Source of the DNA: Cryptomeria japonica
Lineage: Eukaryota > Streptophyta > Pinopsida > Cupressales > Cupressaceae
NCBI RefSeq assembly: GCF_030272615.1
Contig: NC_081408.1
Span: forward strand, 198,674,841-198,738,840
Direction: 5' to 3'
Length of the DNA: 64,000 bases
Of the stretch, positions 10,681-22,594 are shown piece by piece. The position numbers and the translations under genes are program-made. Numbering within the stretch: the first letter of the stretch is position 1; each line of letters starts with the position of its first letter. The notes beneath the pieces are model-generated. The model had not been told where the DNA came from. It searched no databases and saw only the letters and a program-made list of their open reading frames with translations.

Positions 10681-12273
10681 TGTTGGCATTATGTGAACCG
10701 ACATGAGCCTGATGTGAATCGACATAAAGACATAATGATATTGTATGTTGTCATTGATGTCAATATGGGACATAGTGTGAACCGGCACATGTGATAAGTG
10801 AAGAAAGAGGAACTGACATATGTGTGAACCGGTATATGCCAAAGTGAAGTGGCATATTTGCTCAAGATGAACCGGCATGTAGTTATGGGAACCAGCACAT
10901 GGAAGCATTGTATGACTACCAGTTGGTAGGTAGCTTCCACTTCGGGGTTTCCGGTTGGAGTACCTCAAGTCTGTGTGACTCAATCGGTGATCTTTGTGTG
11001 ATAAGTTAGCAGTATGATGGAGGACAGATCGTGTTGCCACGTAAGCTCTGTGTGCGTGAAGGATCTTGCATGAAGATGACTATTCCTATCTACCTCAGGA
11101 ATGTGCGAAGTCTGTCAAACGGTGATAACGCATGATGGGTTATCAGCCACCATGAAAATGGTGGATAATGGAAAATGGAGAATGTCTTGAGATCAATTCA
11201 AGACTGGTGCATTTAATGTAGTATGATTCAACGGTCAGGATCAAACCATTTGAATTGCTCAACCTAACAGGTTTAGGGTTTTTGCTACCGACCTATATGT
11301 TTCCTATAAGGTCGATGTTGGGTTTCTATTTGAGGTTGTTGGCAAAAGTTGTGAGTGTGTATCCAAGAAAAGTGATACGTGATTCTTGCCAGACCAAAGG
11401 AGAGAAGAGATACCTGCAAAGTGAATGTGCTGAAGGAAAAGAGGAGCCTAAATGGATCTGCATTAGCATTGAGTGCTATTAACTGATCATTGTAATACCT
11501 GTTGATCTCTAACCACTTCAACAGTTGTAAAATCCCCTAACAGGGTAGCCTTAACTGGCTTGATTCAAAATCCCTTAAATCGGGTGGTCTTAATCGACTT
11601 GTCTCAAATCCCTTAACCAGGAAACTCGAGGCTAATGAGTTCTGAGAAGCTATAGAAGCTTAGGAGATCCTTTCAGCTATTGAGTTCTTAAAATCCTCTA
11701 ACAAGATGACCCTACTAGGTTTAACCCGTAACCAGGTGATCCTTAATAGGATCGGTTCCTACCAGAACCTATTGTAATGTCCTTAACCAGACAAGGCTCC
11801 TAACAAAGTGGACTTCTAAAGAGTTCAAAAAGCAGCTTGTGGGTATTCATCCCCATCGTGGTTTTTCCCAGTTGGGTTTCCACGTGAAAAATATGTGTCA
11901 TGTGTAATGCTCTTGTCTTGTGATGCTCTGTTTTATGTGTTAAGCACATGAAGGTTCTATGTTTTATGCCTATCTATAAAACACATTGAACTCATTGTTG
12001 TGAAGATCTGATGGTTAAGTTTACTAGTTTGTGGATGAGAATATAATGATAATGTGGTATTGAGCTAAGAGAAAAGTTTATTGAGTGACTGGTTCATGAC
12101 TGATTGAGCTATACTGGATGTTACCGGTTGCACTCTGTTTTACCGGTATCCTTGTTTATCAGTCATTTGGGGTATTTGCTGTCAAACTGATTTTTGACTA
12201 TATTTGTGTTGGTACTGATTCACCCCCCCTCTCAATATTGGTTTGGTTCTAGTGGTTCATCATTGAGTTATCA
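10681..12273 (+). repeat. Copia 3' LTR
   Basis: 1593 bp, TGTTGGCA..TTATCA. It differs from the 5' LTR by scattered substitutions, mostly transitions, and small indels. The hairpin at 11839-11856 has one stem pair changed to G-T. Confidence 0.95.
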
Positions 12274-12278
12274 AATTT

Positions 12279-12294
12279 TTCCTCAAATCTAATA
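12279..12294 (+). repeat. Last 16 bp of the small element's 3' LTR
   Basis: Read with 12274-12278 (copia target copy), this aligns with the last 21 bases of the small element's 5' LTR at about 15 of 21 positions. It brings the 3' LTR to 327 bp, the same length as the 5' LTR. Confidence 0.85.
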
Positions 12295-12299
12295 GTTAA
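12295..12299. repeat. TSD (GTTAA), right copy, of the 327-bp-LTR element
   Basis: Identical to 2440-2444; element I coding sequence resumes at 12300. Confidence 0.9.
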
Positions 12300-12957
12300 C
12301 AAGACTACCGATAAGAATGTTTTTAAACATGTTTTATTTATCTGTCATAAACCTGGACATACTGCAAATCTGTGTAGAAATAGACCCAATGAGAATATAG
12401 GCTACAATGCAAATACTAGGTATGTATGTAAGATATTTGAAGGCCATTGTTTCACATGCAAAATTTATGGACATAGATCAATTGAATGCATATATGGAGC
12501 AAGTAATCCAGTACCTCACATGAATCCAAGACCTAATGGTATCTGGAGGAGAACCTATGATAACCAAGGTAACATGAACTAGCTGAGATCCTATGTGAAC
12601 CAGTTTAGTCCATTTGAGAAGGAAAATGTAACTAATGTCATTTGCACCACTTGTAACAATTATGATCACGTGGCTATGAATTGTAGAAGGAGAACTAGAA
12701 GAGGCAATGCAGGACCCTGGAGATCATCTGGAATGGTCTGCTATCATTGTCATAAACTGAGACACATGGAAAAGTTCTATAGAACCAGAAAGAACAAATC
12801 AGTTAATTATTATGTGGATCAGAAAGGTAAGTAGAAGGTAAATATTGAGGAAACCAGAGAAGAGATGAACCAAATCTGGAAAAATAAGAGTGATGATATA
12901 GCTGTAGAAGAACCTAATCCTTCACCTAGTGTGGAGAATCCTGCACCGGTGAATTGA
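12300..12957 (+). pseudogene. Element I ORF1, C-terminal part: CCHC zinc-knuckle array
   Basis: Four knuckle units are readable in one frame. The first is degenerate (ICHKPGHTANLC, first Cys lost). The second (CFTCKIYGHRSIEC) and third (CTTCNNYDHVAMNC) are intact CX2CX4HX4C. The fourth (CYHCHKLRHMEKFY) has lost its last Cys. Such arrays bind single-stranded nucleic acid, as in retroviral nucleocapsid. Stops occur near 12583 and 12835; the frame ends with TGA at 12955-12957. Elements C and V have the same arrangement, and all four knuckles of V are intact. Confidence 0.75.
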
Positions 12958-13453
12958 CCTTTCAACAGGGCTAAGGGGAGCATAGCGATAAATCTACTTC
13001 CGGACCCCTTGAAAGATGAGTGGTAAGAGAGTTTGCATTTTTGAGTTGTTATGTGTGAAATCTTGATATCTTTTGTTAATCGGTTTTTTGAAAGTTTATC
13101 AACCAATTTTACACCTGTTAATATTGTATGCATCGTTAAGTGGTGTATTAGGGTTTGTAACCCTAGTGGTCGAGCATTTAATGCAGTAGCTAAAAAGGAT
13201 AAAAGCAAGTTTTACTATGTTATCTTTACCCTAAATGCATTCGAAAGAGAATTCTTGAGCACTTGAAGAGCGAAGAGAGATTTGCTAGCTGGTCTTAGTC
13301 AAATTTGTGATGTGATTAGTGTGATTGAAGTTGTTTCGAAGATTAGTGAAGGTGGAGCTGGTGTGCATTTGAGTAATCAACCGGTAACTGAGGCAATGCG
13401 CAAGAATTAAGGTATTTCTTTGTAAATCCCTTTTTGAATCAAAGTTTATCTGA

Positions 13454-16400
13454 ATGGCTTTGTCATCTAAGCAAGTAGAGAGGCTAATGATCGTATCAGA
13501 ACCTATGGAGGTTATCGAATCAGAGTGAATTGTGTCTTACAATGCTTTATCTCAAGTTCCTGAAGGTGTCATTGTAAAAGGTGATTTGTCTAGCTATATT
13601 GATTATAAAATTGAAGACTTAGGATCACTATCAATTTATTCTCAGTTGAAATCCTTTTGCGATAAGAGCAGAAAGGTTCAACCCAAGTATATTAGGGTTT
13701 ATGAGAAGGGTTTTCATAATTCATCTTATTTTCTTGATCATTTTGAAGAGGAACACATCAGAATCATTCTAAGTCATGTTGATGGTGAAAACATGTATCT
13801 GGAAAGGACACACACTATAACCAAGGAAGCTATCCAAGCTATGACTGGTTTTTGGTCAACTGGTGAAGTTTCCAACCTGAGGAGAATTTCTAAAGAGATT
13901 GTAACCACTTTAACCTCATCTACCTCTTATGGGCATGCATTTTATGTTAATAACATTAAGGACCCATCGATTAAATTGGCTACTATGGTTATAGGCTATA
14001 GGATATTCTATTCCATTAGAATGAACAGTGTACCATCTACAACAGTGCATACAACCTATAAAATGATTGCTAAGAATGTAGATTATGACCCATGTGAGGC
14101 CATAAGGAGTCAATTGATGTTGAATCTTTAGTCAATCAAGAAGGAAAGAAATCAAAAGTTCAAATTTGGTCGGTTATTGATTGGTTTATTCTTTTACTTC
14201 AAGAATTTCCTACCAGGAATTGGTGATATTGAATGGTCTAAAGACTTATCGTTAACTGCTCATAAAAAGAACAACATTAAGGTGGTTAAGAGCATTTTCT
14301 CTACTACAATGAACAAGTATTTTAATGAATTTCAGAACAAAATGAGTATGAGGGTAAGGCTACTTGAGGATGTGGTGAAAAAAATTACTAATAACATCAT
14401 TTTCATAGTCACCACTGATTTCTGTCTAATGGAAGATATTGAACCAAGAGAAGATGAAATGAAAGACATGAGCTATGAAGTCAATTATGACTTATTGATT
14501 GGTTATGCTAATAACCTGTTGGCATCTCCAGTGGGCAAGAAGAAGAAAAGACTGGATACTGTTGATGAGCAAACTGCAAAAGCTGAAACTAGTTGTGGTA
14601 AAGGGAAGAAGAAGAAGGCTACGCAAGCGCCTTTGGTGTCAACAAGTACCAGAGTGACACGAAGTGTCCAAGTTAATAATGAACTGACACCTAAGGTATA
14701 CATAAAGAAGCAGACTGCAACAAAGAAAAGAGGTCGACAACTGATTCTTCAAGTAGAATATGATGATACTGACACTGAGGAAGAACCAAAGAAGGTAAAG
14801 GCAACTGGCAAGAAGTCCAAACCAGTTGAAGATACCTCTTAGCAGAATATTCCCATTAAAGCTTTGTCTTACAAGCCTATGACTGATTTTGAGAGAACGG
14901 TAAAGACATTGGGAAGGAACATATTTGATAATATTAAAGAATGTTTTGATTCATTTGATGAAGATCAAAAGGAACAAATTGTTAAATAGGTAATCAACTA
15001 TTTGTGTCATTACAATCGATTACCTCATGATCTTAAGAAGGATATTTCTGATTCTTTATATTCTATTCTTTTGAATAAATGGGAAGAAGTTGTGAAGAAA
15101 GAAAAATAAATTATTGATAATGTGTTTATGTAATATTTTCCTGATTTATCTAAAGATGAGTTAATTGCATTGCTTGATAAACACAAAACACAATTTCCTT
15201 TTAAGTCAAGGAGATTAAAGCTAATAAGTGGAAAAGTGCAATCAGTTGAATTTGAGACTCATCAGATAGCAAGGGACATTCAGAAAATGTGTAAACTAAT
15301 AGAATCCCAATGGGCTAATGAGCAAGATACTGTGGAAGGACTGGAAATGGATGAGGAAGACATAGTGCAAGGTGATATTGTCTATCCTATCAAGAAGAAG
15401 GATGACACTACTTCCCAACCGGTAATATTTGTTAATGATGTACAAGATACCATTGATCTATCTGGGAACATTATTGAACCAGATATGCAACCACTAGAAA
15501 TTACTGATTCACAGTTTAATACAGTGGAGATACCGACAACCCAACCAAGTGTGGATATTCCAACCTCACTGGTAAAAGATCAGCCAGTGAAACCTCAAAT
15601 CCCATCGGTTTCATAGGCTACCTAGGAGAAACCCATTGAAAACATTGTAGAGAAATCCTCTGAACAAGAAAATGAGGAAGAACAAAAGGAAGAGAAAATT
15701 GAGGAGAAATTTCTGAATCTGAAAAAGCATTAGTCAAACAACATAATGATGATGATGTTGACTCATTTGGCATCAAAGGGCTTACAAATGTTGATAATAT
15801 GAGTGCATCAAAATTATTGGAGGTTGCAAATGTGATGCAATCTAGAGCACATAAGAAGAGGCTTAAGGAACAAAGGAAGGAAGTAGAAACCATCCAAACT
15901 AATGTGGAGATCTTGTCAAGTCTTTTGCTAGAGACTGATATTGGGAATTTGTCAACTCCTATTGACAAGATTGGACAATTGGTTAATGATGCTTTTGACC
16001 AACGCAAGTCCCTTGAAGAAGCAGGCTAGACTATAGTTGAGAAAAACTATAGGAAGAAACGAGGAGAACAAATAATGAAAGATATTGATACAGGGAAGAT
16101 TTCTTTATCCCTAAACAAAGATCTTTTGAGAAAAGCTATTGAGTCAGGAGGCAAAATTCTAGCCTACACATCTAATGTTTCATTTTTATATGATGATATA
16201 GTTAAGAAGTGAACATGGACATAACTGGAATTGACAAAGATATGTAATGCCTACATACCTTTACAAGACTCAGTCTTAGCTTTTGGCAAATCTATGGATG
16301 ATTTGAAAAACCGGTTAGATGTCTATGATTTTGAACAGGCGAAGAGACTCTGTAGCTGAAGGAGCTAAAGAACCAGTTGAGACCTAAAGTGGACATCTTA

Positions 16401-16601
16401 CAATGAGTTTATGAGGATGCAAAAGTGGTTTTGGTGACTCCAGAGATGAGTACAATTGTTGCAATGCAAGAATTTTCTGCACAGATTATGACAACCATTG
16501 AGATCACTAAAACTTTACTGGAAACATGGGAAAATGATTTTTCTCAAATGAAGATTACTTTCAGTGACATTTTCTTGCAAATTCAAGTGAACACTCCTTA
16601 A
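13454..16601 (+). pseudogene. Element I ORF2: long protein of unknown function
   Basis: Opens with ATG at 13454 and stays in one frame for about 2.2 kb across stops at 13526, 14129, 14840, near 14986, 15107, 15131 and 15614. It then shifts frame near 15700 and continues to about 16601, giving roughly 1,000 codons. The N-terminal 300 residues align with ORF2 of C, IV and V through YIDYKIEDLG, TITKEAIQAMTGFWSTG, MVIGYRIFYS and FKFGRLLIGLFFYF. A basic stretch follows (KKKKR near 14540), then a long charged, disordered and partly coiled region. No protease, polymerase or integrase motif is present. The N-terminal layout recalls the plant mobile/putative plant transposon protein domains found in some plant retroelements; that similarity is from memory and weak. 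Confidence 0.6.
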
Positions 16602-16822
16602 TACATTATTTTTATATGTAAACATTTTCTGCAAATTTTGCTATATATATGTATTTTACTTTTCAATTTGGCATTGTTGTCAAAGGGGGAGTAGAAATAT
16701 GTGTGTTGTGAAAATTTTGTATGTATTGTTAAGGGGGAGTAGAAATATATGTGTAGAATTTTTGTAAGCACACTTAGTTGTAAAATTTTCTAAGTGTTGC
16801 CATCAATGCCAAAGGGGGAGAT
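16602..16822 (+). other. Element I 3' untranslated region and PPT
   Basis: Contains CAAAGGGGGAG at 16681-16691 and the priming tract CCAAAGGGGGAGAT at 16809-16822 next to the 3' LTR. A third AAGGGGGAG lies near 16731. The last 26 bases are identical to the copia element's. Confidence 0.85.
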
Positions 16823-17951
16823 TGTTGGCTTGATGATGATTGTAATGAATGAGTTCATATGTTGTCATTGATGGAACATGCACACACACACACACATATG
16901 TTCACATTGTCTACTAGTATTACTTCTAAAATTTACTTGTATTGCAATGGGTATTGAAAGTTTAGTTTTTGATGGTTTAGAGAGTGTCAAACCGGTACAT
17001 GTAGACAATTGATATATGCAAGAATGACTTGACACCAACTTGAAGATCCAATGAAGATCATCAAAGAAGCAATGAAGGACAATCAGTTTACATGTTGAAA
17101 TGGTTAACTCTAACTAGTATCAATGTTCCAATCGGTATTCATTGATTGTGTGATGAGTTATCACCGGTCGTGATGAGTTACCCTAACTGACAAATTTTGG
17201 CCGTAATTTGTGATGATTTATGTTTGATTGTCCAGATACACTACACCTAGGAAATTGTGATATAATTTCTAAGGCCGACATGAAATCTAAATGTCTATAT
17301 AATGACATTATGATGAACTATTTTGTAGATATGATATGAGATGATTTGATGCAAAGATATAAGTGTTAAGTTGTTGAAGGCATTGTAGAATATGTTGGTG
17401 ATACAGATTTGAGTGTGCAGAAGAGGATCTATTCAAGCAAGTTGTGCTACTTCTAGATCACACCACCTATTGTTTTCTAATCACTACAATAGTCAAATCC
17501 CCTAACTGGGTATGCTCTAACAAGCTTTAGTGTAAAAGTCCTTTAACAAGGTGATCCATTAGTTTGGATTCAAAAATCCTCTATCGAGGTTACTCCTAAT
17601 AGGGTACTACCTTTAAGAGGGTATAGCTCCTTATAGAGCTTTGGGATCTTTAACAGGATTCACTCCTAGCAGAGCACCTTTGTAGACCTTAACCGATCAG
17701 TTACCTATTACTATAAATAGTTAACTTGTGAGTCCCATCTCACCGTGGTTTTTCCCATTTGGATTTTCCACGTATAAACACTTGTGTTATGGTGGATGTT
17801 TTACTTATTGTAGATGCTTTAATATCATTTTGGATTGCATGCATAATGTTTAATAAACTTGTTAAGTATATCTACTGGTCAGTGTTTAAAGTAGTATTGT
17901 TTTTGGTGTCACTGATTCACTTCCCCCTCTTAGTGCTTTATAAGTCTATCA
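16823..17951 (+). repeat. Element I 3' LTR
   Basis: 1129 bp, TGTTGGCT..CTATCA. It has a TATATAA box at 17296-17302, a micro-hairpin array at about 17500-17640 and the GTGAG-TCCCAT-CTCAC hairpin at 17728-17743. Confidence 0.88.
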
Positions 17952-17956
17952 TGAAA

Positions 17957-18566
17957 TAGTTGACAAATAAGTCAACATTGTAAGAGGTAGTTTGTTGTGA
18001 AGTTAATCTTTTGTCATCCCCCTTTATCCTTGGAGGCCTAAATGATGCCAACTTCCCCCTATATAAGTTCTCATTCTTCTTGTATTCCGCATCTAACTCT
18101 TGTGGGTTGATGGCTCAATTCGTATTGGGATTAAGCATGAAAACCTCATTAACAACATCCCTAGTAATTTGGGTGAGCCTACCACTCTCATTGGCTATAA
18201 TTTCTCTAGTATTGGGTATTTAATTTGTAGCAATGGAATTGACCAATTTAATATTAACACACACATTTGAGACCATAAGAATCCCTAAATTTCAATTCCA
18301 GTTGTTTGATATTGGAACTCTCTCCTTCTTTTTGTTATACCCCCTTCTCCATGGAGACTAAAATCCCAAGGTGGGATTAGTGCATCTCTAATTCTGGCTA
18401 AGTGATCAATGATGAACTCATCTAGCCTGGACCCTAGTTTTGACCTATTTTGTGTTTCAAATGACATAGGGAGTTGCACAATTATCTCTTCTGAAAATTT
18501 TCTCTTTCCCAAGCTAGATGATTCAGTGATTTCTAGGGTTAGGCTTTGCTTAAACCTATTGAACAA
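17957..18566 (-). pseudogene. Unrecognised degenerate ORF, N-terminal half
   Basis: Minus-strand continuation, upstream side, of the ORF at 1-622. It reads from about 18566 (no clear ATG; LFNRFKQSLTL) through RLDEFIIDHLARIRDAL, shifts frame near 18290, then continues through REIIANESGRLTQITRD and KLASFRPPRIKGDDKRL to the insertion point. Internal stops occur in the 18060-18290 stretch. Protein family unknown. The restored frame across element I is good evidence that this was once coding. Confidence 0.55.
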
Positions 18567-19009
18567 TCGTTTATACCTTAAGATTTATCTCAAATTACAA
18601 CCTAAGCACTCAAATGGATACACATAGTCAAGAGTTATGTGAAGAAAGAAATGAAAATGTTACAAGGAATGCAACAAGAGTGTATGTGATAACCCTTCTC
18701 ACATAAACCCTAATTATGATAATAGAAAATTACGAAGGAATTCAAAGCATGTCTAGAGCATTATAAGTGTGAAATTGAGCAAAGATGGTGTTGATATAGC
18801 CAAAATTTTTGGATTACAATGGGCAATTGAATTCATTTACTGCAGGCACGTAAGTTGGTTGATGGTGGGAGATAGCCATTAGAATTCATATTCGAATGTT
18901 GGGTCAACGATGAATGAAAGCCTGACACGTGGAAAAAATTATTAGTTTTTATTTGTCATCACTTTATAGGTCTCTTTGGCACTAAAAAATTAGTCCATTT
19001 GCACATCTC
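18567..19009. other. Unassigned AT-rich stretch
   Basis: No coding frame, LTR, tRNA or clear repeat seen. Confidence 0.5.
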
Positions 19010-19730
19010 TATTCAATTGTGCAATCACACAAAGATCACAACCGTTGATCTACTGCAAATGTATCTCTATTTACCTTACTTAGAAGATGGGAGCATAGGA
19101 CCCACATCCCTATTACGTGGCCCAACCACCCATGTGTCCATGCTTTTATTGGTCCAATTGTCTGTCATCATCTCCTACAAAACCTACATGCCACATCCAC
19201 AGTGGAGTTGCAGAGTTAGCCTTTGTGTGCTTCTTCAACCAATCATGCAATCACACAAACATCTTATTTGTCGATCCTATGCGAGGTGATCATGTGATAC
19301 CGCATATAAGAGACTAGCATACTGGGCCCACCCCTTGGCCATGTCACCCAGTCTTCCATCTATCATTTGTCTACTCATTCAAGCATGTACAATCACCATC
19401 AATAGGCCCCACACACCATGTAAGTGGGCGGGGCTGCAAAATTAACTTATGTAAGAAGATTCAACTAATTGCATAGTTGTGCGATGATCCAGACCATCAT
19501 ATACATGGGAAATGATTGTTAATTAGAGTGGAAAATACTACAATAACATCAGACCCACCCTACCAATGTGTCCACAAGTATCCACTAGGCTAGAATCCAT
19601 TGGTCCAACATAGAATGAGATGAATGTGTGAGGCCCATGCACCAAGTAAGAAGGTAGGATCGCGGAGTTAGGGCCAACTATCTTCTCAGTCTAATCACAC
19701 AACCGCATGATAATTTGAGCTATAGATTTT
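19010..19730. repeat. Degenerate tandem repeat of about 225 bp
   Basis: A core like CAATCACACAAnnATCA recurs at about 19020, 19248, 19470 (changed) and 19690, spaced about 220-230 bp. Between the cores the same ordered landmarks recur: GGACCCAC or GGGCCCAC, TGTGTCCA, ATTGGTCCAA, AAGTGGG/AAGAAGG and GCAGAGTTAG or GCGGAGTTAG. Units are diverged, so the array is old or built of related dispersed repeats. Confidence 0.5.
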
Positions 19731-19984
19731 GCTGAAGGTCCACAACAATAAGAAGCCTAAGAAAATAAGCCAACCAGATGGCTAACAAAAGGGCCAATCA
19801 TCAAGATAATGCAATGGGATTAAGTGATGACTTAAGATACCAAGAATCAGTTATTAGGGGTCACCGTGCAATTAGAACAAAAATAAATAATGAACATTAT
19901 GAGGGTTTAGGGTTTAAGGGGTTTAGGCTTAATCATATAGGAGATCAAAACCCTAAACTATACTAGATAAAATTTTCAAGGCAT
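19731..19984. other. Unassigned stretch with telomere-like motif
   Basis: A short TTTAGGG-like run at about 19903-19927 is the only thing noted. It is too short to imply a former chromosome end. Confidence 0.4.
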
Positions 19985-21558
19985 ATCCCAACAAGCCCTT
20001 GGACACTAATTTGGCCTTGTACCACTCTAATTATTTGTCTACTCTAAAATTCTTTCTAAATACCCACTTCCATCCAATGGGCTTCCTTCCTTTGGTAAAT
20101 TGACATGATCATAGGTGTCACAAATATCTAAGGCCATTATCTCCTCCTGTATGATCTACATCCAAGACTCAATTTCCTTCAAATAGAGAGCCTCCCTAAA
20201 AGATCTTAGTTAATTATTAATACTCAAAAAAGAAAATAAACAACATAAATCCGGTGGGATATACTTATCAACTTGATTCCGTTTCCTTGTAGACCTTCTC
20301 AATGTAGGAGTAATGGGCTCTATCTATTAATCTTCCTCTATGTTCTCATTTTATATATCATCTAAACTCTTTGAACCCTCTTCTTATTCTCCATCCTTAT
20401 ATCAATCTAACTATTCTTCCACATATGCATCTTCTTGCTTCACAATCTTTGTCTCAAATTGCATTGTCTTTTTCTTCTCCTTTGGTTATTCTTCACTCAA
20501 GTAAGCTCTAAACTCCTTGAAAATAACATCTCTAGGAAATATCATTTTACAAGCTAGAGGATTCCAAAAATTATAATATTTTACATTCTAATCACAATCA
20601 ATGAAGATGCATTTATGAGCTTTTGGATCTAGTTTGGATCATTTCTCCTAAGTCACATGAAGAAACAACCAAAGGCCCTTAAGTGCACAATCAAAGGCTT
20701 TCTACTCATCCACACTTCATAACGATTTTTGTCAATAAGAGCTAAACAAGGAAATCTATTAACCAAATAAAAAGCAATACCAAAGAATTCTACCCAAAAG
20801 AATCTATCAAGATTAGCACCATTTAATATGCTCCTAGTTATTTCCATTATGGTTCAGTTCATTCTTTTGGATACCCCATTTTGTAGGGGAGTAAGAGTTG
20901 TCTTCTGCCAAATAAAAGCTACATGTTTATGCAACTCATCAAATTCCTTAAAACAATATTTGCCCACATTGTTAGTTCTCAACACTTTTATCTTATAATT
21001 TGATTTCTTTTTCCACTAAGGTCTTAAATTTCTTAAACTTCAAGAAAAATTTAGATTTAGAATGGATAAAATAAATCCAAGTGTATCTTGAGAAAGTATC
21101 AATGAAGGAAACATAATACCAAGATTCACCCAAAGAAACAATATCCACTAGACCACACACATATGAAGGAATAAATTCTAATGTTCTCTTTAGTTTATAA
21201 AATCCTTTAGGAAATGATGATCTACTATGTTTTCCAAACACTCAATTCCCACAAAAATCATTTTTGCCAACAGAATAATCAGAAAGACTGTTAGCCAACT
21301 TTTTATTCAGAATCTTCCTATGAACTTTTTTTACTAATATGACCCAATCTCTAGTGCAAAATCATGCATGCATTTTTAGCATCAGATACATTGACAGAGT
21401 TACAAAATGTAGAGGCATGGAGCCTTAAAAATGTCCCTATCTAAGATCCCTTAGTGACAAAAATCCCTCTTACCAACCTGTAACTAGACTTGTCAAATAT
21501 CAAATACATTATAGAATCACTCAACTTAACAAAAAAAGATATATCTTGCAAGTCTTGG
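19985..21558 (-). pseudogene. pol: Copia remnant: integrase and start of reverse transcriptase
   Basis: Minus strand. It includes the end of the GAG-pre-integrase region (HSRSSFPKG near 21230), the integrase core (SFIDTFSRYTWIYF near 21130, ILNGANLDRFFW near 20830), the connector (LRRSTRKRNQVDKYIPP near 20290) and the first part of reverse transcriptase (ALYLKEIESWM, then WYKAKLVSKG near 20020). It is cut off just after that motif, so the catalytic RT core and RNase H are missing. Many stops. It belongs with 22595-22930; the solo LTR splits them. Confidence 0.85.
21554..21558. repeat. TSD (CTTGG) of the solo LTR, left copy
   Basis: Identical to 22590-22594. Confidence 0.88.
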
Positions 21559-22589
21559 TGTTGGTATTTTGGATGTGTTGCACTAGTTTTGTCATTGATG
21601 TCAATACTTATCAACACCTATCAGCACTTGGAGATCTTTGGTTATGTTCACCAACGTGTTCAGTGACTTATGCACAGTCACTGGTATCTGGTTCACCGAC
21701 ACTAAGGATGACTTGGAGATTACTTGGTTATGTCGAAGACATTGTTTGGACACTTTCTTTTGGCGATTTGGTTATTGGTCTAATCGAGTTTGCATATTTG
21801 TTGTTACTGACAAATAGGTCTAGGTTATGGACCGACAAGCGTTATCTATTCCAGATCAGCACGATACATTATGGAGATGATTTGTTATTATTGTAAATGC
21901 ATTGAGCCAACATGATTCATCGCATATTGATTCATTTGTAATTGATTTAATTTTAATATTCTTTGTTAGCTGATCTACACATTTGGTCTTAGGTTTTGGT
22001 ATATATGTAAGATCTCATTTGTGAGATTATGTAGAAGGTGTGGTAGAAGATTGTAATAAGGTATATGCGAATATAAGTAGAGCTATACACGCAAACATCA
22101 TCTGAAGATTCAAGAAAGGTTTGGAGAATGCAATCAAAACTTAACCGGTACTGAATCTAACATATGAAGATGCTATTTTGTGCAGTACATTATCATTGAA
22201 TTTAATCATCCAATTGTAGTCAGTGTGACTCCCATTTTGTGATTGAGCAGTGAGCTCTTGGCAGTTGGCCTTTCTGCATGTGCAAACCCCATATTGTATA
22301 CACATAATATATGTAGTAGTATCATCTGATTGTGGGTAAGGTTTCCCATCGTGTTTTTCCCCTTATAGGGTTTCCACGTACAAATATCTGTGTTATGTGT
22401 TGTGGATGTTATTTGTCTTTCTGTTTCATGAATTAAACTTTACCGATATTGCAATTAACTATTAAACTGTCAACCGACATAAAGTTTGGTTTATCAGTTT
22501 TTGCATTAAGTTTGGTTAAGTTGTATTTGGGTTGAAATTAATAGACAACTGATTCACCCCCCCCTCTCAGTTGCCTCCAGGTCCTAACA
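21559..22589 (+). mobile_element. Solo LTR inserted in the copia remnant
   Basis: 1031 bp, TGTTGGTA..CCTAACA, flanked by exact CTTGG copies. Removing it rejoins the copia protease frame (VLHIPS) to the following segment (LARYIF). It has the class-2 hairpin array AGTC-AGTGT-GACT (22218-22230), GAGC-AGTGA-GCTC (22245-22257), GGC-AGTTG-GCC (22260-22270), TGCA-TG-TGCA (22275-22284), and the GTGGG/CCCAT hairpin at 22332-22349. A lone LTR with matching TSD points to recombination between the LTRs of a former full element. Confidence 0.92.
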
Positions 22590-22594
22590 CTTGG

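Larger units (their letters stand above)
4679..12273 (+). mobile_element. Ty1/copia retrotransposon, complete but inactive
   Basis: Has two LTRs of about 1.6 kb, a primer site, gag and pol in one long frame, two purine tracts and TG..CA ends. Domain order protease, integrase, reverse transcriptase, RNase H is diagnostic of copia. The long LTRs and the AAAGGGGGAGATTG tract resemble the SIRE/Tork side of the superfamily, but lineage would need a tree. Several stops and one frameshift make it non-functional. It interrupts the small element's 3' LTR. Confidence 0.95.
623..17951 (+). mobile_element. Element I: large LTR element without pol, hosting nested inserts
   Basis: LTRs of about 1.12 kb at 623-1746 and 16823-17951 are clearly alignable. 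A PBS follows the first and a PPT precedes the second. The flanks TTAAA (618-622) and TGAAA (17952-17956) match 4 of 5 bases and are probably the decayed TSD. After removing the nested insert (2445-12294 plus one target copy) the internal region is about 5.2 kb. It encodes ORF1 (coiled coil plus CCHC knuckles) and ORF2 (unknown), with no protease, integrase or reverse transcriptase. It is therefore non-autonomous. Its PPT neighbourhood is identical over 33 bases to that of the copia element nested inside it. Confidence 0.85.

Noticed and set aside
4674-12278. Exact 5-bp TSD for the copia element
   Set aside because: The flanks are GATTT and AATTT, one mismatch, so only a probable TSD; the insertion point is supported instead by the split LTR.
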